DNA from: an uncultured Flavobacteriaceae bacterium | Lineage (GTDB): Bacteria > Bacteroidota > Bacteroidia > Flavobacteriales > Flavobacteriaceae | Length of the DNA stretch: 64,000 bases | Reading direction: 5' to 3' | NCBI GenBank assembly: GCA_947494205.1 | Contig: CANLUH010000004.1 | Span: forward strand, 340,773-404,772 | Shown here: in pieces, positions 28,487 through 37,602 of the stretch | Layout of the letters: the number at the start of each line of letters is the position of its first letter | How positions within the stretch are numbered: position 1 is the stretch's first letter | Position numbers and translations under genes: made by a program | Notes under the pieces: model-generated | What the model was told of the DNA's origin: nothing | Databases searched by the model: none | Seen by the model: the letters and a program-made list of their open reading frames with translations, nothing else

Positions 28487-29620
28487 TTAATTATACTTTA
28501 CCTTTCTTAATATTCTTATCGCTTCTTTATATCGCATGTATACATCTGCACTGTATACTTTTAAAAAGGGTTTTGCTTCTTTCAGTTTATCTATAGCTTC
28601 ATGAAATAAATTAAGGTAACATATTAAATACGTTACTGGTAAGTTTTGCAAATCCTTTACTTCTGTAGGGCTTAAGTCTTTTCCTTTTTTTAATTTTTCT
28701 AACAGCGCATTATTAGCATTATAAATATGATGCAGCATTTTTTTATCGTACTGTGGTGGCTGAAAAATTAAAGTACTTTCTATATTATAATTTGCATTAT
28801 TACCAAAACTAATTAAAGTTTCTTCTAGCGGATAATATTTAAAGTTATTTTGAAATCCTAGTTTTACATATTCAACAATCTTAAAGCTATTATCATCTAA
28901 GGTAATTGATACTTCATCTAAAGCAGAAAAAAACAAACGGACTTGCTCATTAATGAGCTCTATGTCTACTCTAGAATAAAACACCTCATCTTTAACTTCT
29001 TTTTTTTGTCCAGACCAACAGACTACAAAATACTCTTTAAATACTTTATATTTTGGATTATAATCTTGTCTGTTTTTCATAAAATCGAAAACACCATCTA
29101 GAGTATATTCTATATTATTCTGCGAATGATTTTCTATCGCTTCAACTATTTTAGAATTCACATCCTTTATATCGCTTTCAAATAGCTTAGGCATACTCAT
29201 GCTTCCGTCTCTAAAAAACACAGCCCCACCATAATATTTCCATATATTTTTACGAAGAGATGTTAACTGATCTATTGGACGTATAGTTACTAGGCCAACA
29301 ACTTTATGCTCTGGCAAATGCGGAAAGGGCACATTCTCGTATTGAACTATAGGAGGGTTTGTTAAATAGGCATTTATAAGATTTTGAATTTTACTATCGT
29401 CGAAAAAATCGACACCTATTATACTATTATCTGCATCTTCTACTCCTATAACTATAAACGAATTATTTTTAGGGTTACTATTAGATAAGGCGCAAACGTG
29501 TTTTAAAAATTTAGCTTTCCCTTCTTTTTGACCTATATCTATTTTACGTTTTTTATCATAAAAACTATTCTCGTCGTTATGAGCAAGTAAGTTTTTAATT
29601 AAAAGACGTTTATTAATCAT
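28487..29620 (-). CDS. AlbA_2 (Schlafen-like) ATP-binding domain protein
   Basis: This 377-aa protein has an N-terminal AlbA_2/Schlafen-type domain (about residues 15-130). It shows KIDIGQKEGKAKFLKHVCAL in place of the usual E-F-K entry, then NSFIVIGVEDADNSIIGVD and the closing GLVTIRP. The C-terminal two thirds have no domain I recognise. The family binds nucleotides or RNA and often occurs with regulators or in defence contexts. The gene follows the glycosidase gene by 12 nt in a minus-strand cluster. Confidence 0.72.
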   Translation of the reverse strand: MINKRLLIKNLLAHNDENSFYDKKRKIDIGQKEGKAKFLKHVCALSNSNPKNNSFIVIGVEDADNSIIGVDFFDDSKIQNLINAYLTNPPIVQYENVPFPHLPEHKVVGLVTIRPIDQLTSLRKNIWKYYGGAVFFRDGSMSMPKLFESDIKDVNSKIVEAIENHSQNNIEYTLDGVFDFMKNRQDYNPKYKVFKEYFVVCWSGQKKEVKDEVFYSRVDIELINEQVRLFFSALDEVSITLDDNSFKIVEYVKLGFQNNFKYYPLEETLISFGNNANYNIESTLIFQPPQYDKKMLHHIYNANNALLEKLKKGKDLSPTEVKDLQNLPVTYLICYLNLFHEAIDKLKEAKPFLKVYSADVYMRYKEAIRILRKVKYN

Positions 29621-29632
29621 TTAAATTCTAAT

Positions 29633-30373
29633 TCATTCTGTTACACCAATAATAACTCCAAAATCTCCTTCTAATTGTTCCCATGCTTTAGATGGCAAAT
29701 AGGTTTTAGATACAAATCCATCTAAATATAACGCATTTTTACAACCATTATCTTTAAAGTATGTTGCGAAATCATAAAAATTGATTTTCTTTTTAGACAT
29801 AGCAAATAACAATCTTCCATCTGGTAGTACACCCACACCATTTCTAATATTCAAATTCTTTGAACCTTTATTAAATTTTGAATGCAATACACCATCTATT
29901 ACTAACATTGGCCCAGATTGAGTGGCATACTTAATAGTATTATTAGATGTAAAGCTAGGAGTTGTAACTATTTTAGCATCCTTGGTATCGGTTATATAAA
30001 AAACGCCATTAGGTTGTAAATAGAAATTACCATAGCCTTTTTCTGTTCTATCAATTTCTGAAAGTATTTTAGAATCCTCAATGTACAAACCTTGTGGAGC
30101 ACCATTTTTTTTATACATACCTCCGTTTGTAGCAAATACTAATTGCTTCCCGTTTTTTTGAAGCGTCTCTTTTAATTGTTTAAAATTAGAGTAATTGGAA
30201 TCGTTTTCCTGTTTCCAGTAGCATTTTAATTCTTGGGTTTCTGGGTTTACTATGTAACTTAATATATTAGGGTTTTCGGTTAAAATAACTTCACTTTCCT
30301 TTTTACAAGAACAGAGCACAACAAAACTAGAGAGTGTTATAAAAGTAATATATATAGCTACTTTTTTTATCAT
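29633..30373 (-). CDS. NAGPA-domain phosphodiester glycosidase lipoprotein
   Basis: This 246-aa protein has a lipoprotein signal (FVVLCSC). The NAGPA (phosphodiester glycosidase) domain shows LVFATNGGMYKKNGAPQGLYI, NGVFYITD, a QSGPMLVIDG segment and the closing LYLDGFVSKTYLP. The family removes N-acetylglucosamine from phosphodiesters; bacterial members may act on wall or exopolysaccharide phosphodiesters. Its start overlaps the stop of the HD gene by 4 nt (ATGA), indicating translational coupling. Confidence 0.85.
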   Translation of the reverse strand: MIKKVAIYITFITLSSFVVLCSCKKESEVILTENPNILSYIVNPETQELKCYWKQENDSNYSNFKQLKETLQKNGKQLVFATNGGMYKKNGAPQGLYIEDSKILSEIDRTEKGYGNFYLQPNGVFYITDTKDAKIVTTPSFTSNNTIKYATQSGPMLVIDGVLHSKFNKGSKNLNIRNGVGVLPDGRLLFAMSKKKINFYDFATYFKDNGCKNALYLDGFVSKTYLPSKAWEQLEGDFGVIIGVTE

Positions 30374-30999
30374 AACGAATACAGTTCTTTAGTTATGTTT
30401 TCTCTTGCTTTTGCTTCAAATTGACTTTTAAAATACTCAGAAAAGTATAATGTTTCGCGTTCTAAAAACTGTTGTAATACTTTTTTACGCCCTTTATTGT
30501 ACATAAAATCGGGGTAAATACTATATTCCTTTCTTATATTATCACAATAGGTTTTATAAGTAGTCCAATCTGTACCTAATATCGATAAATCTATATCTAA
30601 TAAATAACCGTTATCTCCATTTTGAGAACGTAACACTTCATGTTTTTTAGTTGAAATGATTAAGTCCGATATCGTTTCTAGACATTTTTCTTCAATATTG
30701 AAAGATTTTAAGCGTTTTTTAGCAACAATTGCACTTTGTTCTTCATTGTCACTCTTAGCAGATTTATAAACAATATCATGATACCAAATTGCAAATTGTA
30801 ATACATCGAAATCTACAATACGTTCTTTAATATCTTCCGCTTGAAGTAACATATTGTAAATATGCGATGTGCTATGATAATGTCTCTTTTTACCTGTATA
30901 CGCTAATAGTATCTCTTGCCAAAAACGGTCTATGAGCTGTTGGTCTTCGCAATATTTTGAAGCCAAACAATTCCATTCCGTTTTTAACCAATCTATCAT
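30370..30999 (-). CDS. HD-domain metal-dependent phosphohydrolase
   Basis: This 209-aa predicted metal-dependent phosphohydrolase of the HD superfamily has HYHSTSHIYNML and FAIWYHDIVYKSAKSDNE as metal-binding motifs and a later aspartate in YLLDIDLSILG. Substrate prediction is not possible from sequence; relatives act on nucleotides. It overlaps its upstream (SDR) and downstream (NAGPA) neighbours by 4 nt each, so it is the middle gene of a tight operon. Confidence 0.85.
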   Translation of the reverse strand: MIDWLKTEWNCLASKYCEDQQLIDRFWQEILLAYTGKKRHYHSTSHIYNMLLQAEDIKERIVDFDVLQFAIWYHDIVYKSAKSDNEEQSAIVAKKRLKSFNIEEKCLETISDLIISTKKHEVLRSQNGDNGYLLDIDLSILGTDWTTYKTYCDNIRKEYSIYPDFMYNKGRKKVLQQFLERETLYFSEYFKSQFEAKARENITKELYSL

Positions 31000-31751
31000 A
31001 TATCTTTTTTAACAATGGTAGCAGTTGCTTGCGCTGTACAAAACATTAAAACATCTGCAATGTTTACATGAGGTGGTCTAGATACAGCAAAATAGATAAC
31101 ATCTGCAACATCTTCTGCCTGTAATGCTTTATAACCTTTATAAACTCCATCTGCTACGGCCTCTCCTTTAAAACGTACTTGAGAAAATTCGGTTTCGACT
31201 AATCCTGGGTTTACTGAGCCTACTTTAATTCCATAAGGGTTTAAATCTATACGCATACCTTCTGTTACTGCTACCACTGCATGCTTACTAGCACAATACA
31301 CATTACCTTTAGGATAGACTTCTTTCCCCGCAGACGAGCCAATATTTATAATTTGTCCAGATTGTCGTGCAGTCATTTGCGGTATTATGGCTTTGCTAAC
31401 ATAAAGCAATCCTTTTACGTTAATATCTAACATAGCATCCCAATCGTCTATATTCCCTGTTTCAATTGGGTCTAAACCATGTGCATTTCCTGCATTGTTT
31501 ATTAAAATATCTATTTGTTTAAATGCTTCAGGCAGTCCTTCAATAGCACTAAAAACAGCTTCTTTATCTCTTACATCAAAATTTAAAGTATGTATTTCTG
31601 TTTGTTTAGATAACGCATCTTTAATAGTATCTAAACGCTCTTGTCGTCTTCCACAAAGAATCAATTTAATACCGTGTTTTGCAAATTCATAAGCTGTTGC
31701 TCTACCTATTCCACTAGTTGCTCCTGTTATTAATGCTACTTTATTTTTCAT
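30996..31751 (-). CDS. Short-chain dehydrogenase/reductase, YdfG-like
   Basis: This is a 251-aa classical SDR. The NAD(P)-binding motif is TGATSGIGRA, followed by RRQERLD (Arg residues suggest NADP preference), NNAGNAHG, the catalytic serine in NIGSSAGK, and YCASK. The size and motifs fit the YdfG/serine-3-dehydrogenase-like group acting on hydroxy acids or aldehydes. It is the first gene of the SDR-HD-NAGPA-AlbA_2 cluster. Confidence 0.9.
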   Translation of the reverse strand: MKNKVALITGATSGIGRATAYEFAKHGIKLILCGRRQERLDTIKDALSKQTEIHTLNFDVRDKEAVFSAIEGLPEAFKQIDILINNAGNAHGLDPIETGNIDDWDAMLDINVKGLLYVSKAIIPQMTARQSGQIINIGSSAGKEVYPKGNVYCASKHAVVAVTEGMRIDLNPYGIKVGSVNPGLVETEFSQVRFKGEAVADGVYKGYKALQAEDVADVIYFAVSRPPHVNIADVLMFCTAQATATIVKKDI

Positions 31752-31756
31752 ATTTA

Positions 31757-31776
31757 TTTTCCACGAAAGTGGAAGC
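31757..31776. repeat. Degenerate interspersed hairpin repeat
   Basis: TTCCAC-GAAA-GTGGAA (31759-31774) is a 6-bp stem with a GNRA loop just upstream of the SDR gene. It resembles the elements at 52749 and 49396, which belong to a family of short inverted repeats scattered in flavobacterial intergenic DNA. Confidence 0.45.
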
Positions 31777-31873
31777 CTTTTTAATTAAACTTCTATTCTT
31801 TTTCATCTCTAAGTGACTTATATTTAAACTTAGAAACACAGCGTCTACTAGAAACTGCTAACTACCAATTAAA

Positions 31874-32749
31874 TTATGGTACTTTATGTCCTTGACAAGC
31901 TACTAATATTAAGAACCAATCTTCTAAATCTAAATCTATAGCTTCTGCTTTACTTGCATTACTAATTCTTTCTTTATTAGTTGTTCCTATTACAGGATGT
32001 ATACCTGCTGGATGTTTTAAAATCCATGCTAATAATAATTGATCTTCGGTAGCATTGTATTTATCCATAAGCGCACCCAATTGTTTATGTATGCGTCTAG
32101 TTTGCTCTGTGTCTTCTTTAAAAACAGTTCCTAAAGGCGACCAAGCCATGGGCCTACAATTATTAAGTAACATGTGATCTAATGTTCCATTATGCATTGC
32201 TGTATGTTGTGTTAAAGAAAATTCTATCTGGTTAACGGACACTTCAGCAAACTGAGATACCAAATCTGTTTGAGATGGTGTAAAGTTAGATACTCCAAAA
32301 TCTCTAATTTTGCCTTGCGTTTTTAATACAGATACTGCTTCGGCAATAGTTTCTGGATGCATTAACGGACTTGGTCTATGCAATAATAATAAATCTAAAT
32401 AATCGGTTTTTAAATGCTTTAGAGATTCTTCAGCAGACCAAATAATATAATCCTTACTATAATTATAATGTTTTACTCTATTATAATTTCTGGTTTCTCC
32501 AATATACTGAATGCCACATTTTGAGATTAACGTAATATTATCTCTAGCAATTCCGCTTTCAGCAAAAGCATTTCCAAAATCTGCCTCTGTTGTATAATCT
32601 CCATAAATATCTGCATGATCAAAGGTAGTAATACCATTCTCGAGGCAACAATGCATTCTATCAATTATCTCTTTTTTCGAAAATTGAGCGCCCCATTTTC
32701 CCCAAGTCATTGCCCCTGCAATTACCTTAGAATATTTATTATTAATCAT
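31874..32749 (-). CDS. Aldo/keto reductase, YdhF-like
   Basis: This 291-aa TIM-barrel oxidoreductase has FDHADIYGDYTTEADFG (catalytic Asp and Tyr), LISKCGIQ (Lys), LLLLHRPSPLMHPE (His) and a C-terminal IHPVIGTTNKERI segment for NADPH binding. The length and motif spacing fit the YdhF-type group. It lies 122 bp upstream of the SDR gene on the same strand, probably as a separate unit. Confidence 0.9.
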   Translation of the reverse strand: MINNKYSKVIAGAMTWGKWGAQFSKKEIIDRMHCCLENGITTFDHADIYGDYTTEADFGNAFAESGIARDNITLISKCGIQYIGETRNYNRVKHYNYSKDYIIWSAEESLKHLKTDYLDLLLLHRPSPLMHPETIAEAVSVLKTQGKIRDFGVSNFTPSQTDLVSQFAEVSVNQIEFSLTQHTAMHNGTLDHMLLNNCRPMAWSPLGTVFKEDTEQTRRIHKQLGALMDKYNATEDQLLLAWILKHPAGIHPVIGTTNKERISNASKAEAIDLDLEDWFLILVACQGHKVP

Positions 32750-32865
32750 TGTTTTGTTTTAGAAGTTTAAAAATAGGGAACTAAATAAGGTTAACGAGTG
32801 TTAACAAGCGGAATTTTTAACCAATTATTAACAACTTTCCATTAAAAATTTTAACAATTTGCACT

Positions 32866-32892
32866 TCACGAATAGGAATGTTAAATTCGTGA
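32866..32892 (+). promoter_or_regulatory. Inverted repeat in the Bat operon leader
   Basis: TCACGAAT (32866-32873) and ATTCGTGA (32885-32892) are perfect 8-bp arms 11 bp apart, ending 16 bp before the moxR start. A promoter-like ACAATTTG ends just upstream (about 32859). It could be an operator or a 5'-leader hairpin. Confidence 0.4.
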
Positions 32893-32908
32893 GTTTTAAA
32901 AATCAAAT

Positions 32909-33913
32909 ATGATGGAAGATACAGGTACAATTGATATTAAATCGATTAATGAAAAAATTGAAAAAGAAAGCGCATTTGTCGACTTGCTAACGCTAGAGAT
33001 GAATAAAGTGATTGTGGGACAAAAACACATGATAGAACGCTTACTTATTGGTTTATTAGGTCAAGGACATATTTTACTAGAAGGTGTTCCTGGTTTAGCA
33101 AAAACATTAGCTATTAACACACTATCTAAAGCAATAGATGGTAGTTTTAGTAGAATTCAGTTTACACCAGATTTATTACCTGCCGATGTTGTTGGAACCA
33201 TGATTTACAACATGAAGGATAATGACTTCACTATTAAAAAAGGACCTGTTTTCGCAAACTTTGTACTAGCGGATGAAATTAACAGGGCGCCTGCAAAAGT
33301 ACAATCTGCTCTATTAGAAGCCATGCAAGAAAAGCAAGTAACTATTGGAGAAGAAACGTTTATATTAGATAAGCCATTTTTAGTAATGGCAACGATGAAC
33401 CCTGTAGAACAAGAAGGAACATACCCTTTACCAGAAGCACAGGTAGACCGTTTTATGTTAAAAACAGTAATTGATTACCCTAAACAAAATGAGGAGCAAT
33501 TAATTATGAGAGCCAACCTTAAAGGTGCTTTCGAAAAAGTAAATCCTGTAGTTTCTGTATCTCAAATACTAAAAGCACAAGAAGCCGTTAGAGAAGTCTA
33601 CATGGACGAAAAGATTGAAAAATATATTTTAGATATTATTTTTGCAACACGTTATCCAGAAAAATACAAGCTTGCAGATTTAAAACCATTAATTTCTTTT
33701 GGTGCCTCTCCTCGTGGAAGTATCAATTTAGCAACTGCTGCTAAATGTTATGCTTTTATAAAACATAGAGGTTATGTAATACCAGAAGATGTTCGTGCTG
33801 TTGTATACGATGTATTACGCCATAGAATTGGTATTACATACGAAGCAGAAGCAGAAAACATTACTTCTGTAGACATTATAAATAAGATTGTAAACGAAAT
33901 AGAAGTACCATAA
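32909..33913 (+). CDS. MoxR-family AAA+ ATPase, first gene of the Bat operon
   Basis: This is a 334-aa MoxR AAA+ ATPase. Walker A is GVPGLAKT, Walker B is LADEINRAP, sensor 1 lies in MATMNPVEQEG, and the arginine finger region is PEAQVDRF. Two consecutive ATG codons open the gene. MoxR proteins act with von Willebrand A (VWA) proteins as chaperone-like machines for metal insertion or complex maturation. Here it heads moxR-DUF58-DUF4381-like-batA-batB-batC-batD-batE, the Bacteroides-aerotolerance arrangement. Confidence 0.93.
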   Translation: MMEDTGTIDIKSINEKIEKESAFVDLLTLEMNKVIVGQKHMIERLLIGLLGQGHILLEGVPGLAKTLAINTLSKAIDGSFSRIQFTPDLLPADVVGTMIYNMKDNDFTIKKGPVFANFVLADEINRAPAKVQSALLEAMQEKQVTIGEETFILDKPFLVMATMNPVEQEGTYPLPEAQVDRFMLKTVIDYPKQNEEQLIMRANLKGAFEKVNPVVSVSQILKAQEAVREVYMDEKIEKYILDIIFATRYPEKYKLADLKPLISFGASPRGSINLATAAKCYAFIKHRGYVIPEDVRAVVYDVLRHRIGITYEAEAENITSVDIINKIVNEIEVP

Positions 33914-33916
33914 TCA

Positions 33917-34000
33917 GTAAACAGTAAAAACAGTTTGCAGTAAGCAGTTGTTTACTCAAACCCTATAGCATAACCAATACTACAAACTGAGGACTCAAAA
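33917..34000 (+). other. Repetitive moxR-DUF58 spacer
   Basis: The spacer contains reiterated CAGTAAACAGT/GCAGTAAGCAGT units and ends in CAAACTGAGGACTC. It looks like simple low-complexity duplication. No promoter or terminator is evident, so transcription probably reads through. Confidence 0.4.
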
Positions 34001-34002
34001 AA

Positions 34003-34869
34003 ATGGATACTAAAGAATTACTAAAAAAAGTACGTAAGATTGAGATTAAGACACGTCGTTTGTCTGATCATATTTTTGGAGGAGAATACCATTCTACCTT
34101 CAAAGGTCGTGGTATGACGTTTAGTGAAGTAAGGCAATATCAATTTGGAGACGATGTTCGTAATATAGATTGGAATGTTACTGCGCGTTATAACGAACCT
34201 TATATAAAAGTTTTTGAAGAAGAGCGAGAATTAACCATGATGCTTATGGTAGATATTTCGGGGTCTGAACTTTTTGGGACAGAACAGCAATTTAAAAACG
34301 AAGTAATTACAGAGATTGCTGCAACATTAGCTTTTTCAGCAACGCAAAATAACGATAAAATAGGGTTAATTCTATTTACAGACGACATTGAGATTTTTAT
34401 ACCACCTAAAAAAGGGCGTTCGCATGTTCTTAGAATTATTAGAGAACTTATAGAATTTAAACCAAAAAGTAAACAAACCAATATTGTAGAAGCCTTTAAG
34501 TTTTTAAGTAATGTAATGAAAAAGAAAGCCATTGTATTTGTACTTTCAGATTTTATTGCAGACGATTATAAACAAACACTTAAAATAGCGGCAGGAAAAC
34601 ACGATGTTACAGGTATAAGAATTTACGATAAAAGCGAAGAATCTATTCCTAACTTAGGAATGGTACAAATGCAAGACGAAGAATCTGGAGAGTTAATGCT
34701 TGTAAATACAGCCTCTAAAAAAATACGCACCAATTACAGTAAGTTCTACAACGAAAAAGTAGACTATTACAAAGATAGTTTTGCCAAATCTGGAGCTGGC
34801 AGTATAGATTGCCGAGTAGACGAAAGCTATGTAAAAAAGCTTTTAGGCTATTTTAAAAGAAGAAATTAA
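34003..34869 (+). CDS. DUF58 domain VWA-like protein of the Bat operon
   Basis: This 288-aa soluble protein has the DUF58 signature FSEVRQYQFGDDVRNIDWNVTAR, followed by a VWA-like fold with a MIDAS-like DISGSE. A second acidic strand (VFVLSDFIADDY) fits the metal site. DUF58 proteins are encoded next to moxR in almost all such operons and are presumed MoxR partners. Confidence 0.9.
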   Translation: MDTKELLKKVRKIEIKTRRLSDHIFGGEYHSTFKGRGMTFSEVRQYQFGDDVRNIDWNVTARYNEPYIKVFEEERELTMMLMVDISGSELFGTEQQFKNEVITEIAATLAFSATQNNDKIGLILFTDDIEIFIPPKKGRSHVLRIIRELIEFKPKSKQTNIVEAFKFLSNVMKKKAIVFVLSDFIADDYKQTLKIAAGKHDVTGIRIYDKSEESIPNLGMVQMQDEESGELMLVNTASKKIRTNYSKFYNEKVDYYKDSFAKSGAGSIDCRVDESYVKKLLGYFKRRN

Positions 34870-34887
34870 ATTAATTACAATTTAAGA

Positions 34888-36597
34888 ATGACGCATAACG
34901 AATTAAATAACATGAAAAACAGATTACGCTTTAAGCCTAGACCGTCTAGTGTTTTAGCAACTATTGTTTTCTCTATATTATTTTCTCTAGTCTCTACACA
35001 GCTAACCGCACAAGTAAAAACATCTATAGACTCTACTTCAGTAAAAATTGGAGAACAGATTACTTATAAAATAGAAGTAGAAGTAGACACCACTTCTTTT
35101 GTAGTATTTCCAGAAGGGCAAACCTTTCTGCCTCTAGAAATGATAGAGTCTTACACCATAGACACCACTAAAAAAGATGCTAAATATAACTTAATTAAAA
35201 AATACGGATTAACACAATTCGATTCTGGTACTTATACAATACCAAAGCAAAAAGTTATTATTGACAATAAACCTTTTTTAACAGACTCACTACTTGTTGA
35301 AATTAAAAACATAGTAGTAGACACTACCAAACAAGGTCTATACGATATTAAACCGATTATAGCGGTTGAAAAAAGCACAGGCAATTGGTGGAAATATCTT
35401 TTACTAACACTATTAATTATTGGTTTAGCAGCCTTTTTACTGTATTGGTTTATATGGCGTAAAAAACCATTAACCGAAGAAGAAGAAATAGCATTACTGC
35501 CACCGTACGATAGAGCAAAATTAGCTTTACAAAAACTGGACAACTCTGGATATCTTGAAAATGAAGAAATGAAAGAGTACTATTCTGAATTAACTTTTAT
35601 TATTAGAAAGTATTTAGACGAAAAAGTATACGATCGCGCTCTGGAAAGTACAACAGACGAGTTAGTCTCTAGATTAAACCTTTTAAAAGAAGGTAACCAG
35701 ATAGAACTAAGCAAGGAAGATATTAGAAATATTGAAACTATTTTAAAACGTGCCGATTTAGTAAAGTTTGCCAAATCTGAACCAGATATTGCACTAGCAG
35801 AAATAGACAGAAAAACAATAGATTTAGAAATAGACCAAGTAAAAGAGGCCTTACCTGAACCTACAGAAGAAGAAAAGCTTTTAGACCAACAATACAAAGA
35901 AGAGCAAGCACGCAAACGTAAACGTAAAAAAATAATACTAACAGTTGGTATCGTTATATTTTTAATGATTGCATCATTTATAGGTTATGGTATTAAAAAT
36001 GGTTTTAGTTACGCAAAAGACACTATTCTAGGTCACGAAAGCAAAGAGCTACTGGAAGGCGATTGGGTAAATAGTGAATATGGTATTCCACCAATAACCA
36101 TTAGTACACCTAAAGTATTAAAACGTATGGAAGCCCCTATTCCAGACGACATGAAAGATAAAATAAACATGAGTTTATTTGGCTATGGTACTTTATTAGG
36201 TAAGTTTAATGTAATAGCAGCCACAACAACCTTTAAACAACAGCCGCAACAGCAGGAAAATCAAGGAGAAGATGGTGGCAGCAAAACTATAGATCTTAAT
36301 AAAGCTATAGATGGTAGTATACAAACCTTAGAGCAACAAGGTGTTAAAAATATTATTCTAACTAGAGAAAAATTTAAAACACCAAACGGCGCAGAAGGTA
36401 TTAAAACAATAGGAACTGCAGATGTTCCTACTGGAACAGAAGGCAAAACCGAAAAAGGAAAACTAACGTTTTTAAGTTTTTCTTCGGAAAATGTATTACA
36501 ACAAATTGTAATAACATGGAAAGATGACGATACCTATGCAGACCAAATTGTAGAACGTATGATTAACTCACTAGAATTAAAACCTAAAGAAGAATAA
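34888..36597 (+). CDS. Bat operon membrane protein, DUF4381-like
   Basis: This 569-aa protein has an N-terminal signal/anchor (SSVLATIVFSILFSLVSTQL) and an Ig-like periplasmic domain to about residue 165. A membrane helix (WWKYLLLTLLIIGLAAFLLYW) is followed by a cytosolic helical stretch with PPYDRAKLALQKL, as in DUF4381/BatD-like proteins. A second helix (IILTVGIVIFLMIASFIGYG) leads to a ~200-residue C-terminal domain I do not recognise. An alternative ATG at 34912 would shorten the signal and cannot be excluded. Its stop overlaps the batA start by 1 nt. Confidence 0.78.
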   Translation: MTHNELNNMKNRLRFKPRPSSVLATIVFSILFSLVSTQLTAQVKTSIDSTSVKIGEQITYKIEVEVDTTSFVVFPEGQTFLPLEMIESYTIDTTKKDAKYNLIKKYGLTQFDSGTYTIPKQKVIIDNKPFLTDSLLVEIKNIVVDTTKQGLYDIKPIIAVEKSTGNWWKYLLLTLLIIGLAAFLLYWFIWRKKPLTEEEEIALLPPYDRAKLALQKLDNSGYLENEEMKEYYSELTFIIRKYLDEKVYDRALESTTDELVSRLNLLKEGNQIELSKEDIRNIETILKRADLVKFAKSEPDIALAEIDRKTIDLEIDQVKEALPEPTEEEKLLDQQYKEEQARKRKRKKIILTVGIVIFLMIASFIGYGIKNGFSYAKDTILGHESKELLEGDWVNSEYGIPPITISTPKVLKRMEAPIPDDMKDKINMSLFGYGTLLGKFNVIAATTTFKQQPQQQENQGEDGGSKTIDLNKAIDGSIQTLEQQGVKNIILTREKFKTPNGAEGIKTIGTADVPTGTEGKTEKGKLTFLSFSSENVLQQIVITWKDDDTYADQIVERMINSLELKPKEE

Positions 36598-37601
36598 TGT
36601 TTGAAGGCATAGAATTTTTAAACAAACCCTTTTTCTGGTTGCTCACACTGCTGCCATTAGCTATAGTATGGTATATTTTTAAGCAGAATAAACAAACTGC
36701 AGAACTTAAAATATCTAGTTTAAAAGGGTTTAAGGTTACCAAATCATGGTTACCAAAATTAAAACACTTACTATTTGCACTACGTTTAATAGCGCTAGCA
36801 TTTTTAATAACAGCATTAGCTAGACCACGAACAGTAGATGTTTCTACAAAAACGAAAACAACAAGAGGTATAGACATTGTTATGGCTATAGATCTTTCTG
36901 CAAGTATGCTTGCTAAGGATTTAAAACCAAACCGATTGGAAGCTTTAAAAGCTGTTGCTGCCGATTTTATAAAAGGAAGACCCAACGATAGAATAGGAAT
37001 AGTAGAATACGCTGGAGAAAGTTATACCAAAACGCCAATTACCAGCGATAAAGCGATAGTATTACGTTCTTTAAAAGATGTTAAATACAACTCTATAATA
37101 GAAGGCGGTACAGCTATTGGTATGGGATTAGCGACGGCTGTAAACAGATTAAAAGACAGTAAAGCAAAAAGTAAAGTCATTATTCTACTAACAGATGGGG
37201 TAAATAATTCGGGATCTATAAACCCAAAAATAGCTAGTGAACTTGCGGTAGAATTTGGTATAAAAACCTACACTGTTGGCATAGGAACTAACGGTATGGC
37301 GCTATCTCCAATAGACATCATGTCTAATGGTCAATTTAGATACGGAAGAGTCCCTGTAGAAATAGACGAAAAACTATTAAAAGAAATAGCACAAGTAACA
37401 GGAGGGAAATATTTTAGAGCTACTAACAATAGTAAATTAGCAGCTATTTATGATGAAATTAATAAGCTTGAAAAAACAGAAATAGAAGAATTCAAATTCT
37501 ACAATTACGAAGAAAAATTTCGCTTATTTGTTTGGATAGCAGGATTAATTTTATTGTTAGAATTATTATTACGTTACACCATTTTTAGAAGCTTTGTTTA
37601 A
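36597..37601 (+). CDS. batA: BatA, VWA-domain membrane protein
   Basis: This 334-aa protein has N-terminal membrane helices (FFWLLTLLPLAIVWYIF and LIALAFLITALA). The VWA domain carries the full MIDAS (MAIDLSASM, threonine in TPITSDK, ILLTDGVNNSG), and a C-terminal helix (LFVWIAGLILLLELLL) closes the protein. The domain should sit between two membrane anchors. It starts on the last base of the preceding stop codon. Confidence 0.92.
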   Translation: MFEGIEFLNKPFFWLLTLLPLAIVWYIFKQNKQTAELKISSLKGFKVTKSWLPKLKHLLFALRLIALAFLITALARPRTVDVSTKTKTTRGIDIVMAIDLSASMLAKDLKPNRLEALKAVAADFIKGRPNDRIGIVEYAGESYTKTPITSDKAIVLRSLKDVKYNSIIEGGTAIGMGLATAVNRLKDSKAKSKVIILLTDGVNNSGSINPKIASELAVEFGIKTYTVGIGTNGMALSPIDIMSNGQFRYGRVPVEIDEKLLKEIAQVTGGKYFRATNNSKLAAIYDEINKLEKTEIEEFKFYNYEEKFRLFVWIAGLILLLELLLRYTIFRSFV

Positions 37602-37602
37602 T

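Noticed and set aside
28487-29620. AlbA_2/Schlafen-type protein as proof of an anti-phage system
   Set aside because: The domain occurs in many contexts, and no nuclease, toxin or other defence partner lies beside it.
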